Positions 30,766-41,037 of a stretch of DNA of 64,000 nt are shown here, in pieces. Within the stretch, counting starts at the first letter, position 1, and each line of letters begins with the position of its first letter. Both the position numbers and the translations under genes were made by a program. The notes under the pieces are model-generated. The model did no database searches. It had not been told where the DNA came from and worked only from the letters and a program-made list of their open reading frames with translations. The DNA comes from Seminavis robusta. Taxonomy: Eukaryota; Bacillariophyta; Bacillariophyceae; Naviculales; Naviculaceae. The DNA lies in contig CAICTM010000040.1 of assembly GCA_903772945.1 (NCBI GenBank), forward strand, positions 1 to 64,000, given 5' to 3'.

Positions 30766-31697
30766 CTATTGTTGAAGGCCCATGGACTCATTCGGAGGGA
30801 CAGTGTAGGGCGCTTCGCGAGGAGCCAGAGTGCGAATGTACCGCATTTGTGTGGAGATGGGAGGGCCATGATTTCCGATTTGAAGAACCAGGTCATCACC
30901 GTCCCGTTGGATAATGCGATGGGCTTCCAATGGGAGCGTATTGTCTTGGATGTCTCCGCCATTGGCATAGACAATATCACCGGTTCGATAGGGAACATCG
31001 CCAGCCAAAAGGCGGTCCTTCATCATACGGGAAGGTCCCAGCCATTCTTGATCACCATCGGCAAACCGCACCAGATACCGGTTAGTGCTATTTTGGGATG
31101 GTGCCTCTTGCTTTTCCATAATGGTACCGGGATACCAGAACGCATCACTGGACCAATTTCCCAACAAGGCATCTCCCACATTCCAATCGTCTTCCAAGGG
31201 ACGATCAAACGTCAGCACTTCCGTGCCAAAGGCACCATCGGCTGGGACATTGCAATAGCGGCCCCTCATGGTTCGTTGTGTGTTGTCAGTATTGGTTTCC
31301 AGTGTATAAACACTGGCGTAGACCAAGGGAATCTTCCAGGTCACAGCAATGGTGTTGCCGGAACGCAGACCGGCTCCAATGTAGATTTGGCCATTCAAAT
31401 TGCATTGCACCGAAATGGTTTCGCCAAAGGTCCGGAACACCGTGTGTCCACCATATGACCCACTTCCTTGTCCTTGACAAAGGTAGTAACCATCAATATC
31501 TGAGCTACTCACGCCCAGTAGACTTTGTTGGACAGCTGGCGGTGCCGGTTCTAGCCCGAGTTTGTCGCGTCTGATGTCTATGTATATAGCAGAGAAGGAA
31601 CAAAAGGCAAATGATTCATCAGGTGAGTAAAAGTATGACATGCGAAAAGCGGAGTATCTTTGGGAAAGTGGGACAGCAGAGGGTACTCACTGGCCAT
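30766..31697 (-). CDS. unknown two-domain beta protein with Tudor-like segment
   Basis: I cannot name this protein. It has a 7-nt first exon: ATGGCCA at 31691-31697, a donor GTGAGT, a 113-nt intron, then exon 2 from 31577 to the stop at 30766, together 272 residues. Without splicing, the frame starts inside the intron with a poor N-terminus. The first domain (about residues 25-110) alternates short beta strands and glycines (Y-Y-L-C-Q-G, G-Q-I-Y-I-G-A-G-L-R-S-G-N-T-I-A-V-T-W), like a repeat fold common in bacterial proteins. The second contains F-W-Y-P-G-T-I and Y-L-V-R-F-A-D-G-D-Q-E-W-L, a Tudor/Agenet-like pattern used in recognition of modified proteins. These are structural impressions only. 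Confidence 0.7.
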
Positions 31698-32270
31698 GGT
31701 TCTTCCTTCTGGTATGATGATGTCTTGAGTTTCTTTCTTGCTTTGTTTAGTGCTGCGATCTTTTTTGTGGGCGGGACGCTTTGAAGTCAAGTCTTGTCTC
31801 AATCGCCCTTTCCCTTGACTTTTACTATTTAACCTTACGTACCGGTACTTCGAGACGTGCTTCCAAAGTTATCAACCCGCTGAGCTGTAATCCTTCCAAC
31901 GACACCGGTACATGTGCTTACCGGTGCATTACCAGGTACCAGGTACCGCCTTTGCACGAACGCTGATCTAGCTAGATAGCTGGGTAGCTAGGGTGAATTG
32001 CCACCTCCATGCTTGGCTTCCCCGTGAACTTTGCTACAACACCAGGCATCCATAGCAACCATTGACCAGGCCCACCGCACAGATGGGTGCTCGCTGCTTC
32101 CCCTTGCGGTCTTTCAGTTGTCCTGCATCAGCATGGCCTCCCAGAGGACCCGATGAAGATTTGATGCGGGCATCCTTTCTGGTCGGTTCATTTTGCTTTA
32201 ACTAAAGATCTGGCTTCATGACATCAATTTTGCACATTGGAAGTAAAAAATAAATTGTTCTTTTAAAAGG
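31698..32270. other. spacer, no gene seen
   Basis: Holds CCGGTACC motifs near 31841 and 31903-31945 and CTAGCTAG near 31967. No coding frame with support. Confidence 0.4.
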
Positions 32271-33544
32271 CTATTTGACTACATAATATACCGCACGGCG
32301 CCGTAGAGGACCATTGGAAGTAGATTTGGTTGCTCTGGTCACCAAAGATTCATCGTGTTCGTCTGCAACGACGTCTGTAGCTAGATCCTTGGCTTGCTTG
32401 GCAAGTGTGGCTACTTTTTCACCTGAGGGAAGGTCGTCTCTTGGTTTGACGATGTATCTGGTGTTGCTGTAGTATGAATCACTGTGCCCGGATTGAGTGC
32501 ACAAGAAAGAAGTTTTAGTAAATGCGAGGACACACCAATGCAAATTGAAATCTCCAAGTCTCCTTACCTGCAACCAGCTGTGACGCCCATGCTGTCGAAG
32601 GAAGATACACATTCGTTACTGTTGGAATCAGCATAAAGGATTCCATCGTTGTCAAAAGCAAACTTCTTGTTGAAAACATTGGCATCAACTTCTTCACACT
32701 TTCCAGCCCTTATAAATTGAATTGGGGCCCACTGTGGGTCTGGTGCATAATAGAAGCAGTAGCCTTGCTTTTCATAATTGGCTGGCCGAAGTTGCTTTGT
32801 AGGTTCATCATAGGTGAAGAACTGGTTGAGATCATTCTTGTCGCAAGGATTCACATTGATTCCTTCGTTATCATCTTCTGTGATTGCTGATGACAAGCAA
32901 GTGTTATCATCAGCATTGATGAGCTGAAACTGAGAAGTTGAGTCTTTCAAACCATGTGGTAGGCCTTTGATTTTCTCAACTGAGTGGACGGGCATTGCTA
33001 GAATAGGAATATCTTCTCCTTGAATTGGATAAAATCTTTGCTTGTGTTCAGTTGAGTCGCAATCAGATAGCACAACGCGTCTCATCTCATCTGCAGTGAC
33101 GCAGAAGTTGTTGCCATCTTGAAGTTGGCCTTCCTCACTAAAGAGGAAGGTTTTGTCTTGTAGATTATTTTGTTGCAGGCTTCTATCACAGAGTCCAGCT
33201 TTGATGTACGGGTAAGGGACTGTGTCCTCATTGCCACTCAAGTTGTAGAAGTAGCACCAATCATCGTAGTGGCCTGAATGGAGCTCCTCAGTCTTGGAGT
33301 TGTAGGTGAAATACTGAGTGGGATCCTCGGAATCACAAAGAGAGGTAAAAACACCTCTTTCATCGGGTAAGATTTTGGATGAGAGGCAGTTGCCCTCTCC
33401 ATCGGCAAGTTGGAATGCACAGGTGGGGTCATCTTTCAACTCTAACGGGGTCAGGACGAGGGCATTGTCGATTGCGTTGGCCGCTTTTGCACCGTTTGTG
33501 CAGGGAATCGCTGCTAGGAGAGTTGCGATAAGGACGAACTTCAT
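32271..33544 (-). CDS. secreted beta-trefoil (ricin B-like) protein
   Basis: Exon 1 is 32568-33544, exon 2 is 32271-32481, with an 86-nt GT-AG intron, giving 395 residues. The Met at 33544 starts a clear signal peptide (M-K-F-V-L-I-A-T-L-L-A-A-I-P-C-T-N-G-A). The open frame extends 51 codons further upstream, but this would mask the signal. Two homologous halves of about 140 residues each contain F-Q-L-x-(A/N)-D-x-(E/D)-x-x-C-L-S-S and Q-(Y/F)-F-T-Y, with several Cys; the sequence pattern is typical of ricin B-type lectin domains that bind glycans. The C-terminal 60 residues after the second domain are Lys/Arg-rich and have no match. Carbohydrate binding is inferred from fold similarity; no enzyme domain is present. 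Confidence 0.75.
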
Positions 33545-34577
33545 TTTGGAGGTCACATCGAATAGTTTGCAGAAAGCTGTGTGTCGACGAGTTCGAAGAA
33601 AGGGTTTTCGTTTTGTTCCGGTACCAGTGCCACTGTTTCTTGTTGAGCAGATCAAACCAACGGTCATTGGCGACTCGAGCTCAGAGTACATAGCCAAATT
33701 TCTTAATTCTAAAATCGGTCACTCTTTTGCAGCTCTCTTCTTTGCTGAAATCGCATGAGCTTTCTTGTAAGTGGAAACTTGTTTTTGGTGTGAACAAGCA
33801 AAGTGGGTGAGTGAGGACTGGGAGATTTTGTCAGTAACACTTGCTCCTGTAGCTTCCAAGCAAGCGACGTCGTACAAGCATGTCGTCGAGATGCACAAGC
33901 ATGTCGTCGAGATCCACAAGCATGAAGTGCCTCCACAGTCCAAGGCCGAGCGGGGATGTACTAGCTAGTAGTTGCTCGAGGCTCGAGGCATGTTGAAGCT
34001 TTTGGAACAGTCGAGGTACGGTACAGTGCCTGTACGGGGGTGGAATTCAGGGGGCATTCTTATAAATCATTTATAAAGTTTTGCGCCCCCACATTTGAAC
34101 CCGCCCGCTCAAAAGGGCCAAAACAGGGTCTTTCGCATCCTTTTTGTTTGTGTGCTTGACCATTGCTTGGGAGGCCCAACAGGAATATGACATCAACACG
34201 CTTGGCTCTCTTGTCATGGAGTTTCGTTCGGTGTGGCATCGCACTTCGAAGTGTCTACCCAAGGGCATGCCAAATAGTTTGTGCGTATCAGGTTTGGCTG
34301 GTTGGCAGATTCAATCACTCATTCCCTGCTGTATGCTGCGATCTGGCGGCGTGGCGGCTAAAATTAAGCTTTTGTTTTACTGGCAAGGTTCCTCATAGAA
34401 AAAAGTGCCAGCTCCTGCTTGCAAGTGTCACAGATGGGCTTGCCTTTAGAAAGGTATTGTTGGATTCACCCACATATTTTGCGTGCATTGTTCTGTGCCC
34501 GGTGTGGACAGACACGAGCATGACGGTACCAGGAAAGAACCAAAGTTCTAACTAATGTTCCACTAAGTTTCCTTTTG
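33545..34577. other. spacer, with a 21-nt direct repeat
   Basis: Two tandem copies of ACAAGCATGTCGTCGAGAT occur at 33875-33913 and a third partial one follows. No gene seen; frames near 34144-34555 lack motifs. Confidence 0.45.
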
Positions 34578-36021
34578 TTACGTTTGTTTGTCCCCCGCAG
34601 CCGTCGAGACTTTACGCAGCGTATCTATCGCGGCCGGAGGCCACGTGACGACCTTTGTAAGGTACTCTTTCTGTGTGAATTTCTCGCGCTGTCGATCGGG
34701 TATCTCTAGGTACTTGCGTTGCGCGGCAATTTGATCTCCCTTTGCGGCCAGAAACGTCGCATAGGCAGCTCGCACTTCCGGTGCCTCTGGGAATCGATTA
34801 TCGACCCGCTTCAACAAGTCAAACCCGCCCTGGACGTCGCCGAGCTGCAGCTTTACCAGGGCCGACCTCAACCAAAACGGGTTGACTTCATTTGCGGTCA
34901 TGCTGATTGCCAAGTTGTAGTCACGGTCGGACTGCGAATAGTAGCCATTGACTTCCCGTGCTCGAGCCAAGTTTTGAACAATGATGGCATCGGGTCGGCC
35001 TGTGGACATGGAAAACAAGCATAAGATGGGCAATGCAGGCACCGGTTAAAGAAAAAACTGGACTATATACCTCGCAGAACACTGGAACTCTCCAAATCGT
35101 CGAGTGCCTCCTTGGGTCTTCCATTGTTAAGACGAAGGCTTCCTCGATTGAGTAGCAATACCGAAAGATCATCGCAACGTTTGATCCCAAATCCTTTCTC
35201 GGTTCGTTCTAGGTTTTCTCGGCAAAGATCAATGGCCGTGCTGTAGGATGATTCTGCAGGTTCAAGATCACCCAATGCCACTGTTTGATAGATGGATAGA
35301 TCGTGAAACAAGCAAGTATGGATGAGTGTGAGCTAAAATAGCTTAATTGTCGTAGATATTGCGAGCCTTCTACTTTACCTTGTGTGTTTCCCAAGTTGCT
35401 CCATCCATAAATGAACTTTTGTTTTTAGTCACAGACAAGCAACGAGGATCAGTCGAGGCGGCATCAACATTCAGCCACTGTTTCTTCTTTCTTACCCTAG
35501 CAGCAAGAGGAGAGAGGAGAGAAGCAAGCAATCAGGGCAAATTTAGGTTTCGACTGAAGTAGCTTTCGAATTTCCACCCAACAAGGCTTACCGTGGCTCA
35601 ATCTTTGTGACTTTGGCGTATAGACGCTGAGCAGCGGCCATGTTTCCTTGCGACTCAAACACTCGTCCATCATTAAAGAGCTGCCGATAATTAACGAATG
35701 GTTACTAAAACAATGATTTGAAAAAGCGAGCTTACGGGGGGCAAAAACCATATCGCGTACCTTTTTGGCATCACCAGATAGATTGGCGGATGGCGGTTCC
35801 TCCAAACCAACCGCTTCTTCCGCAAATGACGGTTGAATGTTCTGTGTCAACACAATGGAAGCCACGGTGGGCACCAGCTTTAGAAACGACCGACGATCCT
35901 TATTTTCAACACCGCATTGTTGCCCCACGGACTCTCTTCCACCCACGGACCAACCATTGACAAGCCTTGGCGTCCAGGGTACCAGCAGGCAGCCTGCGAT
36001 CAAGAGGTTGGAGAGGCCCAT
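34578..36021 (-). CDS. TPR-repeat protein targeted to the thylakoid lumen, six exons
   Basis: The protein (339 residues when spliced) has a signal peptide (residues 1-22, ending V-N-G-W), then a second signal K-D-R-R-S-F-L-K followed by a hydrophobic stretch and S-F-A, typical of Tat import into the lumen. The remainder consists of TPR units (for example G-W-S-N-L-G-N-T-Q-V-A-L-G-D-L), which bind other proteins and often act in photosystem assembly. Exons: 35761-36021, 35592-35680, 35496 (one base), 35379-35415, 35071-35280 and 34578-34999; they sum to 1020 nt. The single-base exon is inferred because no other GT-AG path keeps the TPR frame between K-I-E-P-R and F-I-Y-G-W. Exact role is unknown. 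Confidence 0.78.
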
Positions 36022-39000
36022 CTTTTTTTAGGTTTGTTGTCAGATATCCTTTGACAACCAACTGTTGTACCGGCCTCCAGCTAGCTAGCTAGTGGAATGG
36101 GTTGTCATCGGTGTGTGGCTTTGCCGTTGCTTTCGGATCTTTGGTTCTACCAGTAGTAGTGTGTGACGTGTTGGCGGCAACATTGAGTCGAATCCCGTTT
36201 GTCCATCATCGTAAAATTCAAAAACGCTTGGTGGTTCAATACAGCTCTCCCAGCTTTTTGGCTCACAAGTGGTCCAAGCCCTACGAAAGGGCCCGAAATC
36301 AGGATTTTAAGAATCCAATTGGGGGCTTTCAGAAAGGTAGTTGACTTGTTTGGGCAGATGAGTAGATTTAACCGACGAGCCGTTAAAGACTTATAAGTAG
36401 AGCAAAATATCAATAATGACCCTATTCAATTAATCAACACAGTCCCCAGAAACCATGTGGTTGCGTTGACTTACTTGATTGAAGATTTAGAGGAGGTGAA
36501 TATTCCTTTAAGTAAGATCTCCAAATCCATTGCCTCGCCCGTAAGGCAACCAGGGTAGGCAATTGACTTGGTTTTCCGGGTTCCTTGTGCGTTGAGGGCC
36601 CGTTGAGAAAGAGTGGCAGTTAAATTTATTTAAGCCCCATGACTTCTTCTCATCCGCCAATCCATTCAACCACCTTTCTGAAAGCACCCATTAAATTGAT
36701 CAATTCCAAACCCAAATATAAAACCGAAACCTAAATACTACGGCTTCTAGATCAATTGACCCTACGATGAGAACACCTTTTTTGTGCTTATGGGCAAACA
36801 TTTTCATGTCACAGAAAATGGGGCACAACCTCTAAGTAAATGCATCAAAAATGAAGTGGTAAATGTGCACGATTCCTTTTATTTAAAGGACCAGATTGAA
36901 TCACGAGCTCGCGATTTTCATGTCACAGAAATTGATTTCGTCCCAGTAGTCTTTCTACATGAGGTCTACTGAAACCAATTTCTGTGCAATTTCTGTGACA
37001 CGGGGACAATTGTTTTAGTAGCCGTAGTATAAAACCGAAACCAAAATATAAAACCGAAACCAAATTACTATGGTTAATAACTAGTAAAATCAAGCCGAAA
37101 ACTAAATAAAAAATCGAAACCTAAATATAAAATCGAAAGCTAAATATAAAATCGAAACCCAAGTATGAAGCAGAATTACTTGTAAATCACGATTTCGGGC
37201 CCTTTCTACTCTGTGGTTGGCTCTTTCATCTCGGCCAGGTTGAGCATAGCTCTCGCCCGCGCCGCGACCCTGTGTCTCAGAGGCTCCCATGTCCCAGCTC
37301 TCAAGGTTTCCAAGCGTTGGGATGACCCTGGTGCCCTCGATCTCTTCCGCCAGTCTTGATCCTTCGCTCCTCCCTGCCCTCCCCCCTTTCCTTGGTTCCA
37401 TGTTGCCCTCCTTGCGCACTTGATTGCTTGCCTTCCTGCATCGTGCCCTCCCCTCTCTGCCCCCATCCTCATCTTAGCTCTCTCTAACCCATAGTAACTT
37501 TCCCCGTATTCTATCTACATCGAACAAAGAAGCGCACCAGGTACTAGCTAGCCAGCAGAGAAAAAAGGAGTTCTACTAGAGTAGGGGAGCTAGCAAAGTA
37601 AATGGCCACTCTTCGTACCATGGTACGTGCATGCGAAGTCAATGGACGCTGTCAGATCCAACGCCCACCCGGGATGGAAGAGGACGACGGGGACCGTGAA
37701 TCATCGTGGCAAAGAAGTTGCCACCCCCCGCTAATGGAACACTCTTTCTGGAGACGAGTCCATGAGTGTTGCATCGTTGAGGGGTGAAACAAAACAACGT
37801 TGCAACAAGGAATCCCGACACGCGGAGTGCTGCAGCCAGCCAGGATCCTGTTGGCAGTGGCTGGAGGGGAACAACCAATGATGGCAAGAAGTGTCAAGAG
37901 CGAAGAAAGTATCCAGCAAGAGAGGATTGCACCAGCCAAGAGCCATTCCAACGACTTCCAGAGTCATGGACAGATGGATGGATGAATGAATGAATGAATG
38001 GGGTACATGCTATTAATAGTTTAAAAAGTTTTTCGCTGTGGCTGAATCAATCTTGTTGGATGTGTGAAAGAGGAGAGAACCAAGTAAGTGTGAAAGGAGA
38101 GGAGGAGCGGACCAAGTGTCCAGACTTTCAAACACACAAGCTAGGATTCTTTGTCCAGCCCCTCCTATCAGAGCCAGTACTGCAGTTTCTGCTTTCCTAC
38201 CGTAACTTGGCGGCTGGGCTGGATGCGAGTAGTGGGAGTTGCGCAGCTTGGTGTTTTCCCATCCAAGATAGATCTACCTCCCGCTTTTTGAATGCTGGTC
38301 TCACATCCCACCGAGCATCTGCATGTTGGATGCCTGCTCGGTTGTGTTGGGAAGAGGAGGGAGTTGTTTTCGATCCAAGATATTATATCTTGCTCCTTCT
38401 CGTTGCCCCGACTCCACGAGTAGAACCGATCAAGACGCATCACGCATCCAGCAGTGCTCTTCGGAATGCTCTGGAAATCAAAGATGGGGCCCTCGGGCGA
38501 ATGCATCTTTCTATGGATTGGAACGCCCAACTTGTCCTGTCGGGCTATCCATCCTCTCGCTGCGGGTCGGCTCCTGCTGGACTTTTGGTACTGGCCTTGG
38601 GGTAAGTTAGGGTACATGTACTGTAGCTGGAACCAATACCGCTTCCGCTGTGTTCCGACACCTTTTGGGGTCGGGGAAGAAACGACCAGCATGGAGCAGC
38701 CATGTGAGTGATGTGTGTTGGAAGTGTACTAAAGCTGAATGGATGTAAACTAAAGCTCAGCTAACTGGTACTCAACAAAGTACCATCGAGACAGCCAATC
38801 CAGTGTGCTCTAAGTCGAACTTTACCACCCATAAGTAAGCCGTAACCAATGCTGCCGTTCCGTGTCTACGATCAGCCAAGATTGTCGGTCGTGGTCTGGC
38901 CGTTTGCAAACGGCAGGATTCTCTCTGGGAGTCGCGTGCATTAGAGAAGGCTTCACGTTGGGCTGTTGTGCATTCTTGTTTGTTAAATCTCCAGAGGCGA

Positions 39001-39280
39001 CGTACACTCAATCATGTGCAAAACATAACTCTTCCATGTCGCTGGCTTTACAAAAAGAGACGCCAGTGAGGATTGACAAAATGTGTTCAAACACGAAGGC
39101 GATTGAACTGGGAACCGAATGCGTTGGGCTGTTGAGAGAGGTTTCGGATGTTTCCTTTGGCCTTGGGGCCTCCGAATCCCATAAAATTTGTTCCACTTGC
39201 ACAAAATTTGACAGCAATCAATCTAGTGGTATTCACCTCTTGACTTACCATCAACAAAACAGCAGCAACACAGCAACACG
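36022..39280. other. 3.3 kb spacer with A-rich repeats
   Basis: No gene is supported. Open frames at 37994-38605 (plus) and 38168-38692 (minus) overlap each other and lack motifs. Contains the repeats at 36700-37165 listed separately, a CTAGCTAGCTAG run at 36079, and GAATGAATGAATGAATG at 37983. Confidence 0.4.
36700..37165. repeat. A-rich ~18-nt repeats and imperfect inverted repeat
   Basis: The unit TATAAAACCGAAACCTAAA, with variants TATAAAATCGAAACCTAAA and AGCCGAAAACTAAA, occurs about eight times, in two clusters (36700-36740 and 37030-37165). Between them TTTCATGTCACAGAAA occurs at about 36803 and 36917, and its reverse complement (CAATTTCTGTGACAC) at about 36986, so part of the tract could fold as a hairpin. 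Confidence 0.7.
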
Positions 39281-39820
39281 ATGAACCATTCTACCATCGT
39301 CGACAGCAGCAGCCTCAATACCAGTAGTATTAGTAGTCCCTCTCCCCGTGGTATCCGACGCTCCTTGTTACGCATGTCCATGATGACTAGTAGTCAAAAC
39401 GACAACAACAACAACAACACTATGAATGTAGAACCTGCGGATTGCTGCGAGCGAATCCGAAGCCTGCGATCCGCCGCAGCTCTTCCACTGAGAGTACGAG
39501 ATACATCCGCCCCGGATTCCGGCAAGGTCCCACACACCATCATTACCACCACAACAACTACTACTCGCAAAAGCCTTAGTGACTGCACACCGCAAAAACC
39601 CATGCGGGAAAACAGCGATCAAAAGCAACGCAAGACGCTCGCCCCCAAACGTCGCTCCAAGCCGCGTCGTCAATCCGGAATGCTCTGTCGTGGACGCAAC
39701 GATCGACCCGATACCGTACGAAACATGATGGTCCTCATGAGGACCGATAGCGATCGTCGCATTCTGGTCAATACTCTGGAACGAAAACTACGACGAGTCG
39801 CCGCCGTGGCAGAGCAATAG
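39281..39820 (+). CDS. small basic Ser/Arg-rich protein, unknown
   Basis: This 179-residue frame starts in a CAACACG-ATG context. It is rich in Ser, Arg, Asn and Thr, with low-complexity runs (seven Thr, five Asn) and Lys/Arg clusters (A-P-K-R-R-S-K-P-R-R). The C-terminal 45 residues (D-T-V-R-N-M-M-V-L-M-R-T-D-S-D-R-R-I-L) look like an amphipathic helix and are the most protein-like part. No known domain. A nuclear location is possible from the basic clusters. Reasonably likely to be a gene but not certain. Confidence 0.5.
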   Translation: MNHSTIVDSSSLNTSSISSPSPRGIRRSLLRMSMMTSSQNDNNNNNTMNVEPADCCERIRSLRSAAALPLRVRDTSAPDSGKVPHTIITTTTTTTRKSLSDCTPQKPMRENSDQKQRKTLAPKRRSKPRRQSGMLCRGRNDRPDTVRNMMVLMRTDSDRRILVNTLERKLRRVAAVAEQ

Positions 39821-41037
39821 ATCTATCTTCCATTTCTTCTTTTCTTTCTATATGCTGAAAATGAACTAGTTAAAAACGTCAAATTTGGGAGGCAAACAAC
39901 AAATGAGGAACACAAGGATCCTGGCTTGTCAAGTACACCACCCAAATGCAGCAATAGATGCCACAATGTATTATTTTATTTAAAAGTAAATAAATCGACA
40001 TTTCTCCACACAAATCATATTTCCAATATCTAGGTAGCTGTAATGCAATAGCTACAGTAGCTAGCTCTGAGGTTTGGTCGGGCTACTAATAATAGGAGCT
40101 CGAGAAAATTGAAAGCAGGCAACTGAGAGTTCCCGTGCCAAAAAAGAACCCATGGGTGCGTCATGCACTCTGCCAAAGAGTTTCTGTGAGGTGGGAGGTT
40201 TGACCGCACCTCTGTCTACTAGCTAGCTAGAGCTACCGTAGTAGAAAAACAAGAGCTACCGTAGTGCATGTACATGTACCGGTAGTAGTAGTGTCGTCGA
40301 TAAGGTATCTTTGAACCCCCCCTTGGCTCTGGCTATTAATAGAAGCTGGGTAGCAAATGGTACTGTTGCTATCCATCCCACCAGATGCTATTCACACCAT
40401 CGCTTACGTGGTGCATTGGTTCCCAGTCACACATCTCTCCAGCAATTCCGTTCCGCAATCTCTCCCGCCACTTTTGGCACCTACAAGATCCGGCCACAGC
40501 TCACCTGCCCTTTCTTTCTCTAGCTAGCTAGCTAGTAGCTAGATAGAGCTGCCGCAGTGGGGGATTTCTTCTTTTGTTGGCTTGCAAGTTTTAAAAATGT
40601 TGACTTGACTGGGATTGATCAGGGCATGGCTTCACGTGGAGGTTCTCTTCTGTTCTTGGGATCGCTTCTTGCTTCTGGCTTGTATCCATGTAGCTGGTCG
40701 TCTCAAAGAGCAGCGCATGTCGCCAAGAAGTGACCTCGCGGGAAGCTGCTTGGTTTCCGGTAAGTCCTCCCTTGCTGTTCTCCTGGTTGGCTGGTTGACG
40801 TGACTGTCCTTCGTACTCTTCTTCCAGGACTTCGTTATGGTACCATGCAAATGACTAAGTTTTCCAAGCCGCGAGCACACCAAAATGAAACTGCTTCTAC
40901 CGTAGCTATTGGGTGCTGCAAGGGGAAAATGTGGCTTGACTTCCTGCCAAACCCAATTAATTTGTTGCTAATGTATGACGACAATACTATATCATATCTA
41001 GCATTCCTATTTGCTTCTTTTATTATTACGTTTACGT
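39821..41037. other. spacer, no gene seen
   Basis: Contains several CTAGCTAGCTAG runs (near 40222 and 40522), a GTACATGTACCGGTAG tract near 40267, and short frames without motifs. Confidence 0.4.

Noticed and set aside
37994-38692. Overlapping plus (203 codons) and minus (174 codons) frames
   Set aside because: They overlap antisense, neither has a recognisable motif, and this length arises by chance in a spacer of this size.
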